NCBI RefSeq assembly: GCF_026340565.1
Contig: NZ_JAPEPB010000001.1
Location: forward strand, 5,432,501-5,496,500
Direction of reading: 5' to 3'
DNA: 64,000 nt
Origin: Kitasatospora sp. NBC_01287
GTDB taxonomy: Bacteria; Actinomycetota; Actinomycetes; Streptomycetales; Streptomycetaceae
Positions 31,576 to 43,763 of this stretch are shown here, in pieces. The notes under the pieces were generated by a model. The model worked only from the letters and a program-made list of their open reading frames with translations, was not told the DNA's origin and did no database searches. Made by a program: the position numbers and the translations under genes. Numbering within the stretch: position 1 is the first letter of the stretch; each line of letters starts with the position of its first letter.

Positions 31576-32564
31576 GGCGAGCCACCGGAGCACTGCTCGG
31601 CCTGGCGATCGGCGACGCGCTGGGCTACCGCACCGAGTTCGACAGCGTCGAGCAGATCGCCCGGCGCCACCCCGACTGGCGGCAACTCCCGCTGCCCGTA
31701 CCGGCGCTGATCACCGACGACACCCAGATGACGCTGGCCGTGGCCCGCGCGATCCGGTTGACCGGCGAGCTGACCCCGCAGCCCTTCGCCGAGCGGCTGG
31801 CGGACGAGTTCGTCTCCTGGTGCAACGCCCCTGACAACAACCGCGCGCCCGGCATGACCTGTATGCGTGCCTGCCGCGAGCTGGAGCGCCACCCCGGCCG
31901 CCCCTGGCAGCAGTCCAGCCAGATGGGCTCCAAGGGCTGCGGCGCCAACATGCGGGTCGCCCCGATCGGCCTGATCCGCTCGCTGACGTACGGCCAACTC
32001 GCGGGCGCCGCCCAGTTGCAGGCCGGCCTGACCCACGGCCACCCGACCGGCCTGGCCGCCAGCCAGCTGACCGCCTACGCGATCCGCCTGCTGGTCGAGG
32101 GCTGGGCGCCCGTGAACCTCCCCGCCGAGCTGCGCCGCTACGCGCTCGCCTACCGCACCCACTACGACGCGCACTGGCTCGGCGACCTCGCCGCGCACAG
32201 CCGCGAGCGTTCCGCCGAGGACTACATCGCGCTCGGCTGGGACGAGTGCCTGGCCGCCCTCGACCGGCTGGACGCCGCCCTCGCCGCCCCCGCCCGCGAG
32301 GTCGACCCCTGCCTGGCCACCGGCGCGGGCTGGGTCGCCGAGGAGGCCTTCGCCACCGGCCTGCTCTGCTTCCTGCTCTTCCCCGACGACCCGGTCGCCG
32401 CCGTGCGCCGCGGCGCCTACTCCTCCGGCGACTCCGACTCGATCGCCTGCCTGGCCGGCGCCTTCGCGGGCGCGCACGCCGGCGCGGCCGCCTGGCCCGC
32501 CGAGTGGGTGGAGCGGATCGAGCACCGCGACGAGCTGCTCGCCCTCGGCGCGTTCTGGGACTGA
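31572..32564 (+). CDS. ADP-ribosylglycohydrolase-family protein
   Basis: 330-residue protein of the ADP-ribosyl-glycohydrolase (DraG/ARH) fold, which removes ADP-ribose from proteins or from small molecules. Metal ligands are visible in GDALG near the N-terminus, TDDTQMTLA (Asp-Asp-Thr triad) near residue 50, and SGDSDSIACLAGA near residue 280. The ATG overlaps the P450 stop by four bases. It closes the sir2-P450-ADP-ribosylglycohydrolase operon before a hairpin. The natural substrate is unknown; O-acetyl-ADP-ribose made by sirtuins is an attractive hypothesis only. Confidence 0.87.
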   Translation: MRRATGALLGLAIGDALGYRTEFDSVEQIARRHPDWRQLPLPVPALITDDTQMTLAVARAIRLTGELTPQPFAERLADEFVSWCNAPDNNRAPGMTCMRACRELERHPGRPWQQSSQMGSKGCGANMRVAPIGLIRSLTYGQLAGAAQLQAGLTHGHPTGLAASQLTAYAIRLLVEGWAPVNLPAELRRYALAYRTHYDAHWLGDLAAHSRERSAEDYIALGWDECLAALDRLDAALAAPAREVDPCLATGAGWVAEEAFATGLLCFLLFPDDPVAAVRRGAYSSGDSDSIACLAGAFAGAHAGAAAWPAEWVERIEHRDELLALGAFWD

Positions 32565-32572
32565 CCCGGGTG

Positions 32573-32599
32573 CCGGCGCCCGCCGCGAGCGGGCGCCGG
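32573..32599 (+). terminator. Terminator of the sir2-P450 operon
   Basis: Perfect 11-bp stem (32573-32583 with 32589-32599) and a 5-nt loop, 9 bases past the stop. A smaller hairpin follows at 32604-32620. Confidence 0.75.
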
Positions 32600-32732
32600 A
32601 TCAGCGCCTCCGGCAGGCGCGGCACGCCCCGGATCAGGGCCGGTGGGGCGGGCACGGGGGAGCCGTCCGAGGACCCGGCCACCCCGACCGCGGCGCTCCG
32701 TCCAGGCGAAAGTCGGCTGGTAGGGTGCCGCC

Positions 32733-33752
32733 ATGCGAATCTTGGTCACAGGTGGCAGCGGCTACATCGGATCCCACACCACGCTCCAGTTGATCGCTGC
32801 GGGCCACGAGGTCGTGATCGCGGACAACTTCAGCAGGAGCAAGCTTTCGGTCCTGGGCCGTCTTGAGTCGCTGTCCGGTGCTTCGATCAAGCACCACGTC
32901 ATCGACCTGACCGACCAGGAGGCGACCGACCGCCTCTTCGCCCAGGGGGCGTTCGAGGCCGTCATCCACTTCGCCGGGCTGAAGGCGGTCGGTGAGTCCG
33001 TCGCGATGCCGCTCGAGTACTACTCGAACAACCTCGGCCTGACCCTCTCCGTGCTGACCGCGATGCGCACGCACGGCGTCAAGAAGCTGGTGTTCTCCTC
33101 CTCCGCCACGGTCTACGGCGAGCACGCGCAGGTCCCGATGCAGGAGCCCTTCCCCACCTCGGCGAACAACCCCTACGGGTGGACCAAGGTGATGCAGGAG
33201 CAGATGCTGCGCGACGTCGGCGTGGCCGACCCGTCGATGCGGATCGCGCTGCTGCGCTACTTCAACCCGGTCGGTGCCCACAAGTCCGGCATGATCGGCG
33301 AGGACCCGCAGGGCGTGCCCAACAACCTGATGCCGCTGCTCGCCCAGATCGCCGTCGGGCGACGGGAGTTCCTGAGCGTCTACGGCAAGGACTACCCCAC
33401 TCCCGACGGCACCGCGCGACGCGACTACCTGCACGTCGAGGACCTGGCCGCCGGCCACGTCGCCGCCCTGAACAGGCTCGGCGAGACGCAGGAGCCGGTC
33501 TCGACCTGGAACCTGGGCACCGGTACGCCGACCTCGGTCCTGGAGATGGTGTCGGCGTTCGCCGCGGCCAGTGGCCGGGAGATCCCGACCGTCGACGCGC
33601 CCCGCCGCCCCGGTGACATCGCCGACTCCTTCGCCGACCCGGCCAAGGCCCAGGCCGAGCTGGGCTGGGTGGCCGCCCGCACCATCGACGACATGTGCGC
33701 GGACACCTGGCGCTGGCAGTCGCAGAACCCGGACGGCTTCCCGGAGGCCTGA
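32733..33752 (+). CDS. galE: UDP-glucose 4-epimerase
   Basis: NAD-dependent SDR-type epimerase interconverting UDP-glucose and UDP-galactose for galactose use and surface glycans. The 339-residue product has TGGSGYIGSH (NAD-binding, residues 6-15), S124, and the Y148-xxx-K152 catalytic pair (in NPYGWTK). The RYFNPVGAH and YLHVEDLA segments are also present. A TAGGGT at 32721-32726 sits 6 bases before the ATG and no Shine-Dalgarno is visible, so the message is probably leaderless. It converges on the DUF2786 gene. Confidence 0.95.
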   Translation: MRILVTGGSGYIGSHTTLQLIAAGHEVVIADNFSRSKLSVLGRLESLSGASIKHHVIDLTDQEATDRLFAQGAFEAVIHFAGLKAVGESVAMPLEYYSNNLGLTLSVLTAMRTHGVKKLVFSSSATVYGEHAQVPMQEPFPTSANNPYGWTKVMQEQMLRDVGVADPSMRIALLRYFNPVGAHKSGMIGEDPQGVPNNLMPLLAQIAVGRREFLSVYGKDYPTPDGTARRDYLHVEDLAAGHVAALNRLGETQEPVSTWNLGTGTPTSVLEMVSAFAAASGREIPTVDAPRRPGDIADSFADPAKAQAELGWVAARTIDDMCADTWRWQSQNPDGFPEA

Positions 33753-33773
33753 CCCTCCCGCCGCAGAGACCCG

Positions 33774-33858
33774 ACGGGGCTCCCGCGGATCCCCTTGCCC
33801 GACGCGATTCGACGCAACTCGACGCGATTCGACGCAAGGCGGTCCCCAGGAGCCCCGT
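33774..33858. terminator. Long-range bidirectional hairpin with internal direct repeats
   Basis: ACGGGGCTCC (33774-33783) pairs with GGAGCCCCGT (33849-33858). The loop holds a second pair, CCTTGC (33793-33798) with GCAAGG (33834-33839), and an 18-bp direct repeat (33800-33817 and 33820-33837). It lies between the convergent galE and DUF2786 genes. Confidence 0.6.
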
Positions 33859-33894
33859 TCCGCTGTCACCACGCCGTTTCTCAGACGCGGCTTC

Positions 33895-35193
33895 TCAGCG
33901 CTTGCCGCGCCCGCGCCCCACCCGGGCCCGCTCGTGCAGCGCGGCCCGGTCGGCGGCGGCCCGGCCGGCCGCCCAGCCCTCGCCGTCGCTCACCCGCACC
34001 CGCTGCGAGGTGAGCTTGGGGAACATCCGGTCGGTGGCCGAGCCGACCGCCTGCTCGCGCGCGGCCAGCGCCGGCAGCAGCCGTTCGTCCGGCACCAGTT
34101 GCTCCGCGCTGCCGTCCTCGCGCAGGTGCCGCCCGGCCGCCGCCTCCCGGGTGGTCCGCTCGGTCGCCGCGGTGAGCCGCTCGCGGATCCGCGCCGCGTA
34201 GGAGACCAGGAACGACTGCCGGAACGCCCGGGTGCGCGAGGCCCCGTCCACGTGCTGCTTGCTGCCGCTGCGGTTCATCGCGGCGGTCGCCTGGACCAGC
34301 AGCGAGGTGTAGAGCAGTTCCACGGCGTCCAGGTCGGGGTCGAAGCCGACCACCGTGCAGAAGCCGAACTCCTTGGCCCAGACCACCCGGCAGCGGTTGG
34401 CCGCCGCCACCGCGTCCAGCAGCATCGCCTTCGGACCCTCGTACGGGTTCTCCACCCCGATCCGCACCGCGCCCGGGCGGGAGTCGTCCGCCTGCCCGGC
34501 GGCCAGCAGCGCCTCGTCGATGCTGTGCTGCGCCATCAGCTGCTGGGCCTTCCCGGTCAGCGCCTCGGCCTCCTGCGGGAACTCGGTGGACTCCGCCTTG
34601 GCCAGCAGCGCCCGGATCCGGCCCAGCATCCGCGGCTCACCCGGCACCGGGACGGCCGCCCGGTGCTCCACCGGGCGGGCCCCCGGCGCCGGTCCGACCG
34701 GTGCGAGCGCCGGCAGCCGGCCGAGCATCCGCAGCAGTTCGAGCAGCGCGCTGGCCAGCGCGAACCGGTCCAGCCGGTGCGTCTGCGCGAAGCCGGGCAG
34801 GAACTCCTCGTCGGCCACCCACCAGACGGCGGCCGCCAGCTCGCGCAGCTGCTCCTGCCATCGCCGGTCCAGCGCGGCCGGGGCGTAGCGGCGCGCCTCG
34901 GCGGCCACCAGGTCCACCAGCAGGGCCTGGTGGACCGGGCTCAGGTCCCGGCGCACCAGCCTGGCCAGGTCGGCCGGCCGCCAGCCGCGCGCCCACAGCC
35001 CGCCCAGCGAGCGGTCCGCCAGGGCCAGCGCACCGCGGCTCACCGCGGGCCAGCACTGGTCGGAGGCGGCCAGCAGCGAGGCCGCGCCGTCCACCGCCTC
35101 GTCCACCCGCCGGTCCGGCGCGCCCAGCACCGCGCCGAGCGCCCGCTCCAGCAACTCGTCGATGCTCTTCCGCTCTTCGTCCACCGAGCCCAT
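33895..35193 (-). CDS. DUF2786-domain protein
   Basis: 432-residue protein of unknown function, cytosolic by composition. The DUF2786 signature is RIRALLAKAESTEFPQEAEA followed by LTGKAQQLMAQHSIDEALL, near residues 185-220. A long helical N-terminal region precedes it and the C-terminus is Arg/Gly-rich (RGRGKR end). The ATG at 35193 is chosen because it fits the start of the conserved polar N-terminus; upstream in-frame ATGs add low-complexity sequence. It is divergent from the DUF1707 gene. Confidence 0.75.
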   Translation of the reverse strand: MGSVDEERKSIDELLERALGAVLGAPDRRVDEAVDGAASLLAASDQCWPAVSRGALALADRSLGGLWARGWRPADLARLVRRDLSPVHQALLVDLVAAEARRYAPAALDRRWQEQLRELAAAVWWVADEEFLPGFAQTHRLDRFALASALLELLRMLGRLPALAPVGPAPGARPVEHRAAVPVPGEPRMLGRIRALLAKAESTEFPQEAEALTGKAQQLMAQHSIDEALLAAGQADDSRPGAVRIGVENPYEGPKAMLLDAVAAANRCRVVWAKEFGFCTVVGFDPDLDAVELLYTSLLVQATAAMNRSGSKQHVDGASRTRAFRQSFLVSYAARIRERLTAATERTTREAAAGRHLREDGSAEQLVPDERLLPALAAREQAVGSATDRMFPKLTSQRVRVSDGEGWAAGRAAADRAALHERARVGRGRGKR

Positions 35194-35357
35194 GATGCCG
35201 CAGTGCGCCCCGGTGCCGGGCGCCGCGGGCCCGGAGCGGACGGTGCCCGGCCCGTCGTCTGGCGGTCGGCGGTGACAACCCGGGATGATGGTGGAACCCG
35301 GGGCGGGCGCCACTCGTCCTCTGTGGGGGAGAGGCCCAGCGCGGGAGGGAGAGCCGG

Positions 35358-35951
35358 ATGGGTGACGTGCAGCCGTGGCCGCCTGCGGGGGGCCGTCCCG
35401 ACTACCCGGGTCGGCCGCAGGCCGGGTGGCCGCAGGTGCCGCAGGCCACCGGGTACGCCGCGATGCGCGCCGCCCACACCGACCGCGACCGCACGGTGGA
35501 CGTGCTGAAGGCCGCGTACGCCGAGGGCCGGCTGAACGCCGACGAGTACTCCGCGCGCTTCGACCTGGCCCACCAGGCCCAGACCTACGGGCAGCTGGCG
35601 CAGCTGGTCGGCGATCTGCCCAGCGGCCCGATGCCGGGTCCGATGCCCGGCCCGGCGGCCCCGATCGGCCCGCCGATCCCGACCACCTTCCTGCCGGCGC
35701 CGGTCCCGGCGCCCAGCAACAACGGCATGGCCGTCGCCTCGCTGGTCCTCGGCCTGCTCTGCGCGCCCTCGCTCGGCGTCCTGGGGATCCCGGCGCTGGT
35801 CACCGGCCACCTGGCCCGCCAGCAGATCCGCCGCACCCGGGAGGCCGGTGACGGGTTGGCGACGTTCGGCTTGGTGATGGGCTACCTCTCGGTGGCCGGG
35901 TGGAGCATGGTGCTGCTCCTGTCGATGGTGTTCGCGATGGGCAACGGCTGA
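35358..35951 (+). CDS. DUF1707/DUF4190 membrane protein
   Basis: 197-residue protein. The DUF1707 domain is at residues 35-90 (MRAAHTDRDRTVDVLKAAY and GRLNADEYSARFDLAHQA), a Pro/Gly linker follows, then two hydrophobic helices of DUF4190 type (NGMAVASLVLGLL and LVMGYLSVAGWSM). DUF1707 occurs in many actinobacterial membrane proteins with unknown roles. GGAGGGAG precedes the ATG. It ends before a hairpin at about 36000-36035. Confidence 0.8.
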   Translation: MGDVQPWPPAGGRPDYPGRPQAGWPQVPQATGYAAMRAAHTDRDRTVDVLKAAYAEGRLNADEYSARFDLAHQAQTYGQLAQLVGDLPSGPMPGPMPGPAAPIGPPIPTTFLPAPVPAPSNNGMAVASLVLGLLCAPSLGVLGIPALVTGHLARQQIRRTREAGDGLATFGLVMGYLSVAGWSMVLLLSMVFAMGNG

Positions 35952-35999
35952 CCGGCCCGCCGGACTCCCCGGTCGCCGCCCGCGAGCGGCTGTGATATG

Positions 36000-36035
36000 G
36001 GCCCCGCGCCCCGCCGGACGTGCCCGGCGCGGGCC
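36000..36035 (+). terminator. Hairpin upstream of the rpsL promoter
   Basis: Arms 36000-36010 and 36026-36035 pair over about 10 bp with one bulge. It lies after the DUF1707 gene and before the str operon promoter. Confidence 0.5.
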
Positions 36036-36071
36036 GCCGATACCGCCACGACCAGCCAAGTCCCATTTGTT

Positions 36072-36100
36072 TTGACCGCGCCCGATGCGCTAGGTACGCT
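36072..36100 (+). promoter_or_regulatory. Promoter of the str operon
   Basis: TTGACC (36072-36077), 17-nt spacer, TACGCT (36095-36100): a strong principal-sigma promoter. Start near 36107, leaving a leader of about 230 nt before rpsL, with a small hairpin at 36254-36270. Confidence 0.8.
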
Positions 36101-36333
36101 CTGACCTTGTGCCTGGGGTGTCCCCGGGTCCTTGTGCGTGCAAGCACACCGGCCGCCGCGCGTCTCGCGCACCGGCGCCGCCGCTGCACAGAGCACCATG
36201 GATTCCGCGATCTTCCTCAACTCGCCGAGCGAGTCGGAAGTGGCCCAACACACCCGACCTCGCGGGTCGGCGTGAGCTGGGAACACCACAGGTTAGTTTC
36301 ACCCAGCCTTGGCACACAGAAAACGGAGAAACG

Positions 36334-36705
36334 GTGCCTACGATCCAGCAGCTGGTCCGAAAGGGCCGGCAGGACAAGGTCGAGAAGAACAAGACGCCCG
36401 CGCTGAAGGGCTCCCCCCAGCGCCGTGGCGTCTGCACGCGTGTGTACACGACCACCCCGAAGAAGCCGAACTCGGCGCTTCGTAAGGTCGCCCGTGTGCG
36501 CCTCACCAGCGGGATCGAGGTCACCGCTTACATCCCCGGCGAGGGCCACAACCTGCAGGAGCACTCCATCGTGCTCGTGCGCGGCGGTCGTGTGAAGGAC
36601 CTTCCTGGTGTCCGCTACAAGATCATCCGCGGCTCGCTCGACACCCAGGGTGTCAAGAACCGCAAGCAGGCCCGCAGCCGCTACGGCGCCAAGAAGGAGA
36701 AGTAA
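36334..36705 (+). CDS. rpsL: 30S ribosomal protein S12
   Basis: Decoding-site protein of 123 residues, site of streptomycin resistance mutations. K43 in TPKKPN and K88 in RVKDLPG are unchanged, so the sequence looks streptomycin sensitive. GTG start at 36334 with GGAG at 36325-36328. First gene of the str operon; rpsG begins 2 bases after its stop. Confidence 0.98.
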   Translation: MPTIQQLVRKGRQDKVEKNKTPALKGSPQRRGVCTRVYTTTPKKPNSALRKVARVRLTSGIEVTAYIPGEGHNLQEHSIVLVRGGRVKDLPGVRYKIIRGSLDTQGVKNRKQARSRYGAKKEK

Positions 36706-36707
36706 GA

Positions 36708-37178
36708 ATGCCTCGTAAGGGCCCCGCCCCGAAGCGCCCGGTCATCATCGACCCGGTTTACGGCTCCCCGCTGGTGACCTCGCTGGTCAACAAGATCCTG
36801 CTGCACGGCAAGCGCTCCACCGCCGAGCGGATCGTGTACGGCGCCCTGGAGGGCGTCCGTGAGAAGACCGGCTCCGACCCCGTCGTGACGCTGAAGCGCG
36901 CGCTGGAGAACGTCAAGCCGGCCCTCGAGGTCAAGTCCCGCCGCGTCGGTGGCGCCACCTACCAGGTGCCGGTCGAGGTCCGCCCCGGCCGCGCCAGCAC
37001 CCTGGCGCTGCGCTGGATGGTCGGCTACTCCCGCGCCCGTCGCGAGAAGACCATGACCGAGCGTCTGATGAACGAGATCCTCGACGCCTCCAACGGCCTG
37101 GGCGCCTCCGTGAAGCGTCGCGAGGACACCCACAAGATGGCCGAGTCCAACAAGGCCTTCGCGCACTACCGCTGGTAG
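36708..37178 (+). CDS. rpsG: 30S ribosomal protein S7
   Basis: Primary 16S rRNA-binding protein of the 30S head, 156 residues. It has the N-terminal MPRKGPAPKRPV stretch, the helix with KILLHGKRSTAERIVY, and a C-terminal AHYRW end. In many bacteria S7 represses its own operon. Coding begins inside the rpsL Shine-Dalgarno region (AAGGAG). Confidence 0.98.
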   Translation: MPRKGPAPKRPVIIDPVYGSPLVTSLVNKILLHGKRSTAERIVYGALEGVREKTGSDPVVTLKRALENVKPALEVKSRRVGGATYQVPVEVRPGRASTLALRWMVGYSRARREKTMTERLMNEILDASNGLGASVKRREDTHKMAESNKAFAHYRW

Positions 37179-37217
37179 TCCCTACCCCGTCACTAGACAG
37201 AGAGAGAACGAGCCACC

Positions 37218-39323
<2,106 letters not shown>

Positions 39324-39373
39324 CGTCCCGCAATCGGGATGAATCACAACCCTTAGGCTTACTGGAGGCAAAC

Positions 39374-39400
39374 CCGGCGGGGTCGCACCGACCCCGCCGG
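39374..39400 (+). terminator. Hairpin between fusA and tuf
   Basis: Perfect 12-bp stem (39374-39385 with 39389-39400) and a CAC loop, 51 bases past the fusA stop. It may reduce read-through or stabilise the fusA 3' end, with tuf also having its own expression. Confidence 0.75.
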
Positions 39401-39518
39401 CGCCTCCGGCCCCCATCCGCGGGACGGTACGGAGCTGCAACCAGCACTCCGCACCACAACCCGATCAAAGACCAACTGACGTCGTACGGCGTACAGAACT
39501 GTCCTCAGGAGGACTGCA

Positions 39519-40712
<1,194 letters not shown>

Positions 40713-40735
40713 TTCGATGCTCTGACCACCGGTCG

Positions 40736-40779
40736 CTGAGGACCTGGTGGATCCCCTCGGGGATCCACCAGGTCCTCAG
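40736..40779 (+). terminator. Terminator of the str operon
   Basis: 21-bp perfect arms (40736-40756 and 40759-40779) with a 2-nt centre, so in practice a 4-nt CTCG loop. It lies 23 bases past the tuf stop. Confidence 0.9.
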
Positions 40780-40799
40780 GCATTTCCACACCTGTGCCG

Positions 40800-41530
40800 C
40801 GATACGATCCGACGGTGCACCAGGCTCCCTGCGTACGCGGCGGCGTGGCGGCGAACCGCTCCCGGCCGGAGCACGCGCGAGCAGGACTCGCCTGAAGGGG
40901 CACTCCGCTGTGTCGGTGATGCCTTCCACGCCCGAAACGGCGATCCGGGACGGCCTGGTGGCCGACAGCGTCACTGCGTCGCGCGCGCGTCGGCCTGGGC
41001 GGCGCAGCCGGCCGGTCCTGCTCGGCTGCCTCGCGGCACCCTGGCCGCTGCCGACGGGGCTGATCGTCCTGCACACCGGCAGGTGCTGGCGCCGATCCTG
41101 GTGCTCGCGGTTGCCGCCGGCGGTGCCCTCGCCTTCGGCCTGGGGTTCTCGTTCTTCTCCGCGATCCAGCACGTCGGCGGCTGCGCGTTCCTGCACCAGG
41201 AGGCGGCCAGGTCCTACCTGATCCCGCCTTCGGAGGTGACCACCCACAGGGCTCGCGCTTCCCGCCGGCCTGGATCGACGCGCCGGCCCACTCCTCGGCG
41301 GACCCGGGCCCGGGCATCGGCACGATGAACCGCTACCTCCTCGCGGCCTGTGCCCTGCTGTGTGGCGCGTCGGTCCGGGCGGCCCGCGTCTGCGCGGCTG
41401 GCGCAGTACAGCGGCCTGCTCCGTCGTCGCCGCGCTGACGCCGTCCGGCAACTACCAGGTGGTGAGCGATCCGCAGAACCTGTGGACCCAGTCCTACGGT
41501 CGGACCTTCTCCGGCTGTTGAGCCTGTTTA
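40800..41530 (+). pseudogene. Decayed coding remnants (membrane and secreted-protein fragments)
   Basis: No intact gene is seen in about 850 bases between tuf and the flippase gene. Fragments in different frames read like real protein: a hydrophobic stretch (LAPILVLAVAAGGALAFG, near 41090-41150) ending in YLIPPSEVTT, then after a frame change QGSRFPPAWIDAPAHSS, then a signal-peptide-like MNRYLLAACALLCGAS near 41325. A final piece GNYQVVSDPQNLWTQSY closes at 41522. This suggests one or two genes broken by frameshifts. Identity unknown; the assignment is tentative. Confidence 0.4.
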
Positions 41531-41636
41531 CCGGGCGCGCACTGGCGCCCGCTACTATTCATTCAATCGCACGAAGGAGCCGGCCTCGTGCGGAGACTGT
41601 TGCCGCGGTCGGCCCCTTGAATGCGATGGTCCTGTG

Positions 41637-42974
41637 ATGAAGAACGCGATCGCAAGGCTGCTGGGTGTGCTGCCTCCAGGGGCCCGCCTCGTGGTCGGCG
41701 GTACGGTGACGCTGGGGGCGTCGGCCTACGTCTACATGGCGCTGGTGGGTTACAGCCTGGGCACTTCGAACGCGGCCCGGGTCACCTTGCTCTGGACGAT
41801 CGTGATGTCGGTGGGGTGGGGACTCTTCCAGCCGGTGGAGCTCGAGTTGACCCGGCTGGTCGCCGCTCGCAAGGTGGCCGGGGAGGGTTCGCTGCCGACC
41901 GTGCGGCGGATGCTGTTCTTCGCTCTGGCCGTCCTCGGGTTGTCGTTCGTCGTGCTGGCCGCCGCTGCCCGACCGATCGCCGACCTGGTCTTCGGCGGTG
42001 ACCGCAGTCTGGTCCTCGCGCTGGCCGGTGGCCTCGTCGGCATGGCCCTCAGCTCGGTCTCCCGCGGCGCACTCGCCGGGCTCGGTCTGTTCCGCCAGTA
42101 CGGGAGTCAGCTCGCCCTGGACGGCGGACTGCGGATCGGCCTGGCCATCTTGGTCGCGATGGTCGGCATCCACTCCGCGCTGGTCTTCGGCCTCATCCTG
42201 CTGGTGGCCCCGGTCACCGCCTCGGTCGTCGGCCTGCGTTCGATCCTCGCGGACAAGGCCGCCGGCTCGGCCGTCCGCTGGCGTGAACTGATCAGTGGCA
42301 TGGGCTTCTTGATCGCCTCCGTGATGCTCTCCCAACTGGTCATCAACGCCTGCGTGGTCTGCGTGCGGTTGCTGGCCCCGCGATCCTCGGAAGCCTCGGA
42401 CGCACTGGTGTTCGCACTCGGCCAGGCGATCGTGATGGCTCGAGTGCCGCTGTTCGCCTACAGCGCCCTGCAGGCGTCCATGGTCTCGGCCCTCTCCGGA
42501 GCCGCGGCCGCCGGCGATCACGGGGAGTTCCGCAAGGTGCTGACCAGGACCACCGCCGTGGTAGCCGCGATGTGTATCGGCTGCGGACTGCCGGTGGTTC
42601 TGCTGGGCGCCTGGCTCAACCCGTTGCTGTTCAACGCCAAGCACCTGCTCGGCCCGCTGGACTTCGCCTGGCTGGTCCTGGGCACCCTGTTCTACCTGCT
42701 GGCCACCGTCTTCGGGCAGGCCCTGATGTCGAGCTCCCAGCACCGTCGGCAGCTGCTGGGATGGGCGGCGGGTTCCGTAGCATTGGTGTGCGTCGCACTT
42801 GCGCCGGGCAATGTCGGTCTCCGGGCCGAACTCGCCTACCTGGCAGGTGCGACGGTAAGTGCGGTGTTGATGCTGTGGTCGCTCTACCGGGCGCTTCCCG
42901 GCTCACGCTCGCCCGCGGAGCCCTCCGGGCAGTTGGCGGAGGAGGACTCCACCGCTTTGATCCGCAGCGTCTGA
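41637..42974 (+). CDS. Polysaccharide flippase-like integral membrane protein
   Basis: 445-residue protein with about 12 hydrophobic helices spread along the length, resembling polysaccharide exporter/flippase (Wzx/MATE-like) proteins. It lies first in a cluster with two family 2 glycosyltransferases, DUF2304 and GT-C-like proteins, which supports a role in moving lipid-linked glycan. GTG at 41634 directly precedes the ATG at 41637; no strong Shine-Dalgarno is visible. The exact family was not confirmed. Confidence 0.75.
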   Translation: MKNAIARLLGVLPPGARLVVGGTVTLGASAYVYMALVGYSLGTSNAARVTLLWTIVMSVGWGLFQPVELELTRLVAARKVAGEGSLPTVRRMLFFALAVLGLSFVVLAAAARPIADLVFGGDRSLVLALAGGLVGMALSSVSRGALAGLGLFRQYGSQLALDGGLRIGLAILVAMVGIHSALVFGLILLVAPVTASVVGLRSILADKAAGSAVRWRELISGMGFLIASVMLSQLVINACVVCVRLLAPRSSEASDALVFALGQAIVMARVPLFAYSALQASMVSALSGAAAAGDHGEFRKVLTRTTAVVAAMCIGCGLPVVLLGAWLNPLLFNAKHLLGPLDFAWLVLGTLFYLLATVFGQALMSSSQHRRQLLGWAAGSVALVCVALAPGNVGLRAELAYLAGATVSAVLMLWSLYRALPGSRSPAEPSGQLAEEDSTALIRSV

Positions 42975-43073
42975 GAGCGCGGAGAAGATCCGTGATCGGC
43001 CGATGACTTGAGCCTCAGCGAGAGACCGACCCAGGCACGCCGCAGCGTGCCCTACCCAGAGCATGGAGTCCCC

Positions 43074-43763
43074 GTGTCCGAGTACGACAATGTCTGGCTG
43101 GTGATTCCGGCCTACAACGAGGGCCAAGTGATCGCCGGCGTGGTGGAAGAGGCTCGCAAGATCTTCCCCAATATCGTCGTGGTCGACGACGGCTGCACCG
43201 ACGACACCGCGGTGCACGTCATGACCACAGGTGCGCACCTCGTGCGGCACCCGGTCAACCTCGGCCAGGGCGCCAGTCTCCAGACCGGCCTCGCCTACGC
43301 GCTGGCCCAGCCTGGTGCGGACTACTTCGCGACCTTCGACGCGGACGGCCAGCACCAGACGGCCGACGTCGAGAAGATGGTGGCGTTGCTGCGCGAGGGC
43401 AATGTCGACGTCGTTCTCGGCTCGCGGTTCATCGAGCAGAACGGCCAGGTGCCGTGGATCAAGCGCGTGGTGCTGCGGACGGCCGCGACCGTCAGCCCCA
43501 CCGCCCGCAAGCTCAAGCTCACCGATGCGCACAACGGCCTGCGGGTGCTCAACCGTGAAGCGGCATCACGAGTCCGCATCACGATGAACGGCATGGCTCA
43601 CGCCTCGGAAATCGTCTCGTTCCTGGCCGGTTCCGACCTTCGGGTTGCCGAACTGCCGGTAGACATCCTGTACACCGATTACTCGCGCGCCAAGGGTCAG
43701 TCCTTGATCAACGGCGTCAACATACTCTTCGACATCTCGCTGCGGGAGCAAAGCCGCCGATGA
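43074..43763 (+). CDS. Glycosyltransferase family 2 (polyprenyl-phosphate type)
   Basis: 229-residue GT-A-fold enzyme resembling dolichol/polyprenyl-phosphate sugar synthases. VIPAYNEGQVI (residue 10 region), VVDDGCTDDT, and FDADGQHQ (DXD-like metal site) are visible. It has no transmembrane anchor, but its stop overlaps the ATG of the DUF2304 gene (ATGA at 43760-43763), a common pair in which DUF2304 supplies membrane attachment. GTG at 43074 with GGAG at 43064-43067; an upstream TTG at 43008 is less likely. Confidence 0.87.
   Translation: MSEYDNVWLVIPAYNEGQVIAGVVEEARKIFPNIVVVDDGCTDDTAVHVMTTGAHLVRHPVNLGQGASLQTGLAYALAQPGADYFATFDADGQHQTADVEKMVALLREGNVDVVLGSRFIEQNGQVPWIKRVVLRTAATVSPTARKLKLTDAHNGLRVLNREAASRVRITMNGMAHASEIVSFLAGSDLRVAELPVDILYTDYSRAKGQSLINGVNILFDISLREQSRR

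Noticed and set aside
40910..41221. 103-codon open frame after tuf
   Set aside because: Arg/Ser/Pro-rich shadow composition; the protein-like fragments lie in other frames.
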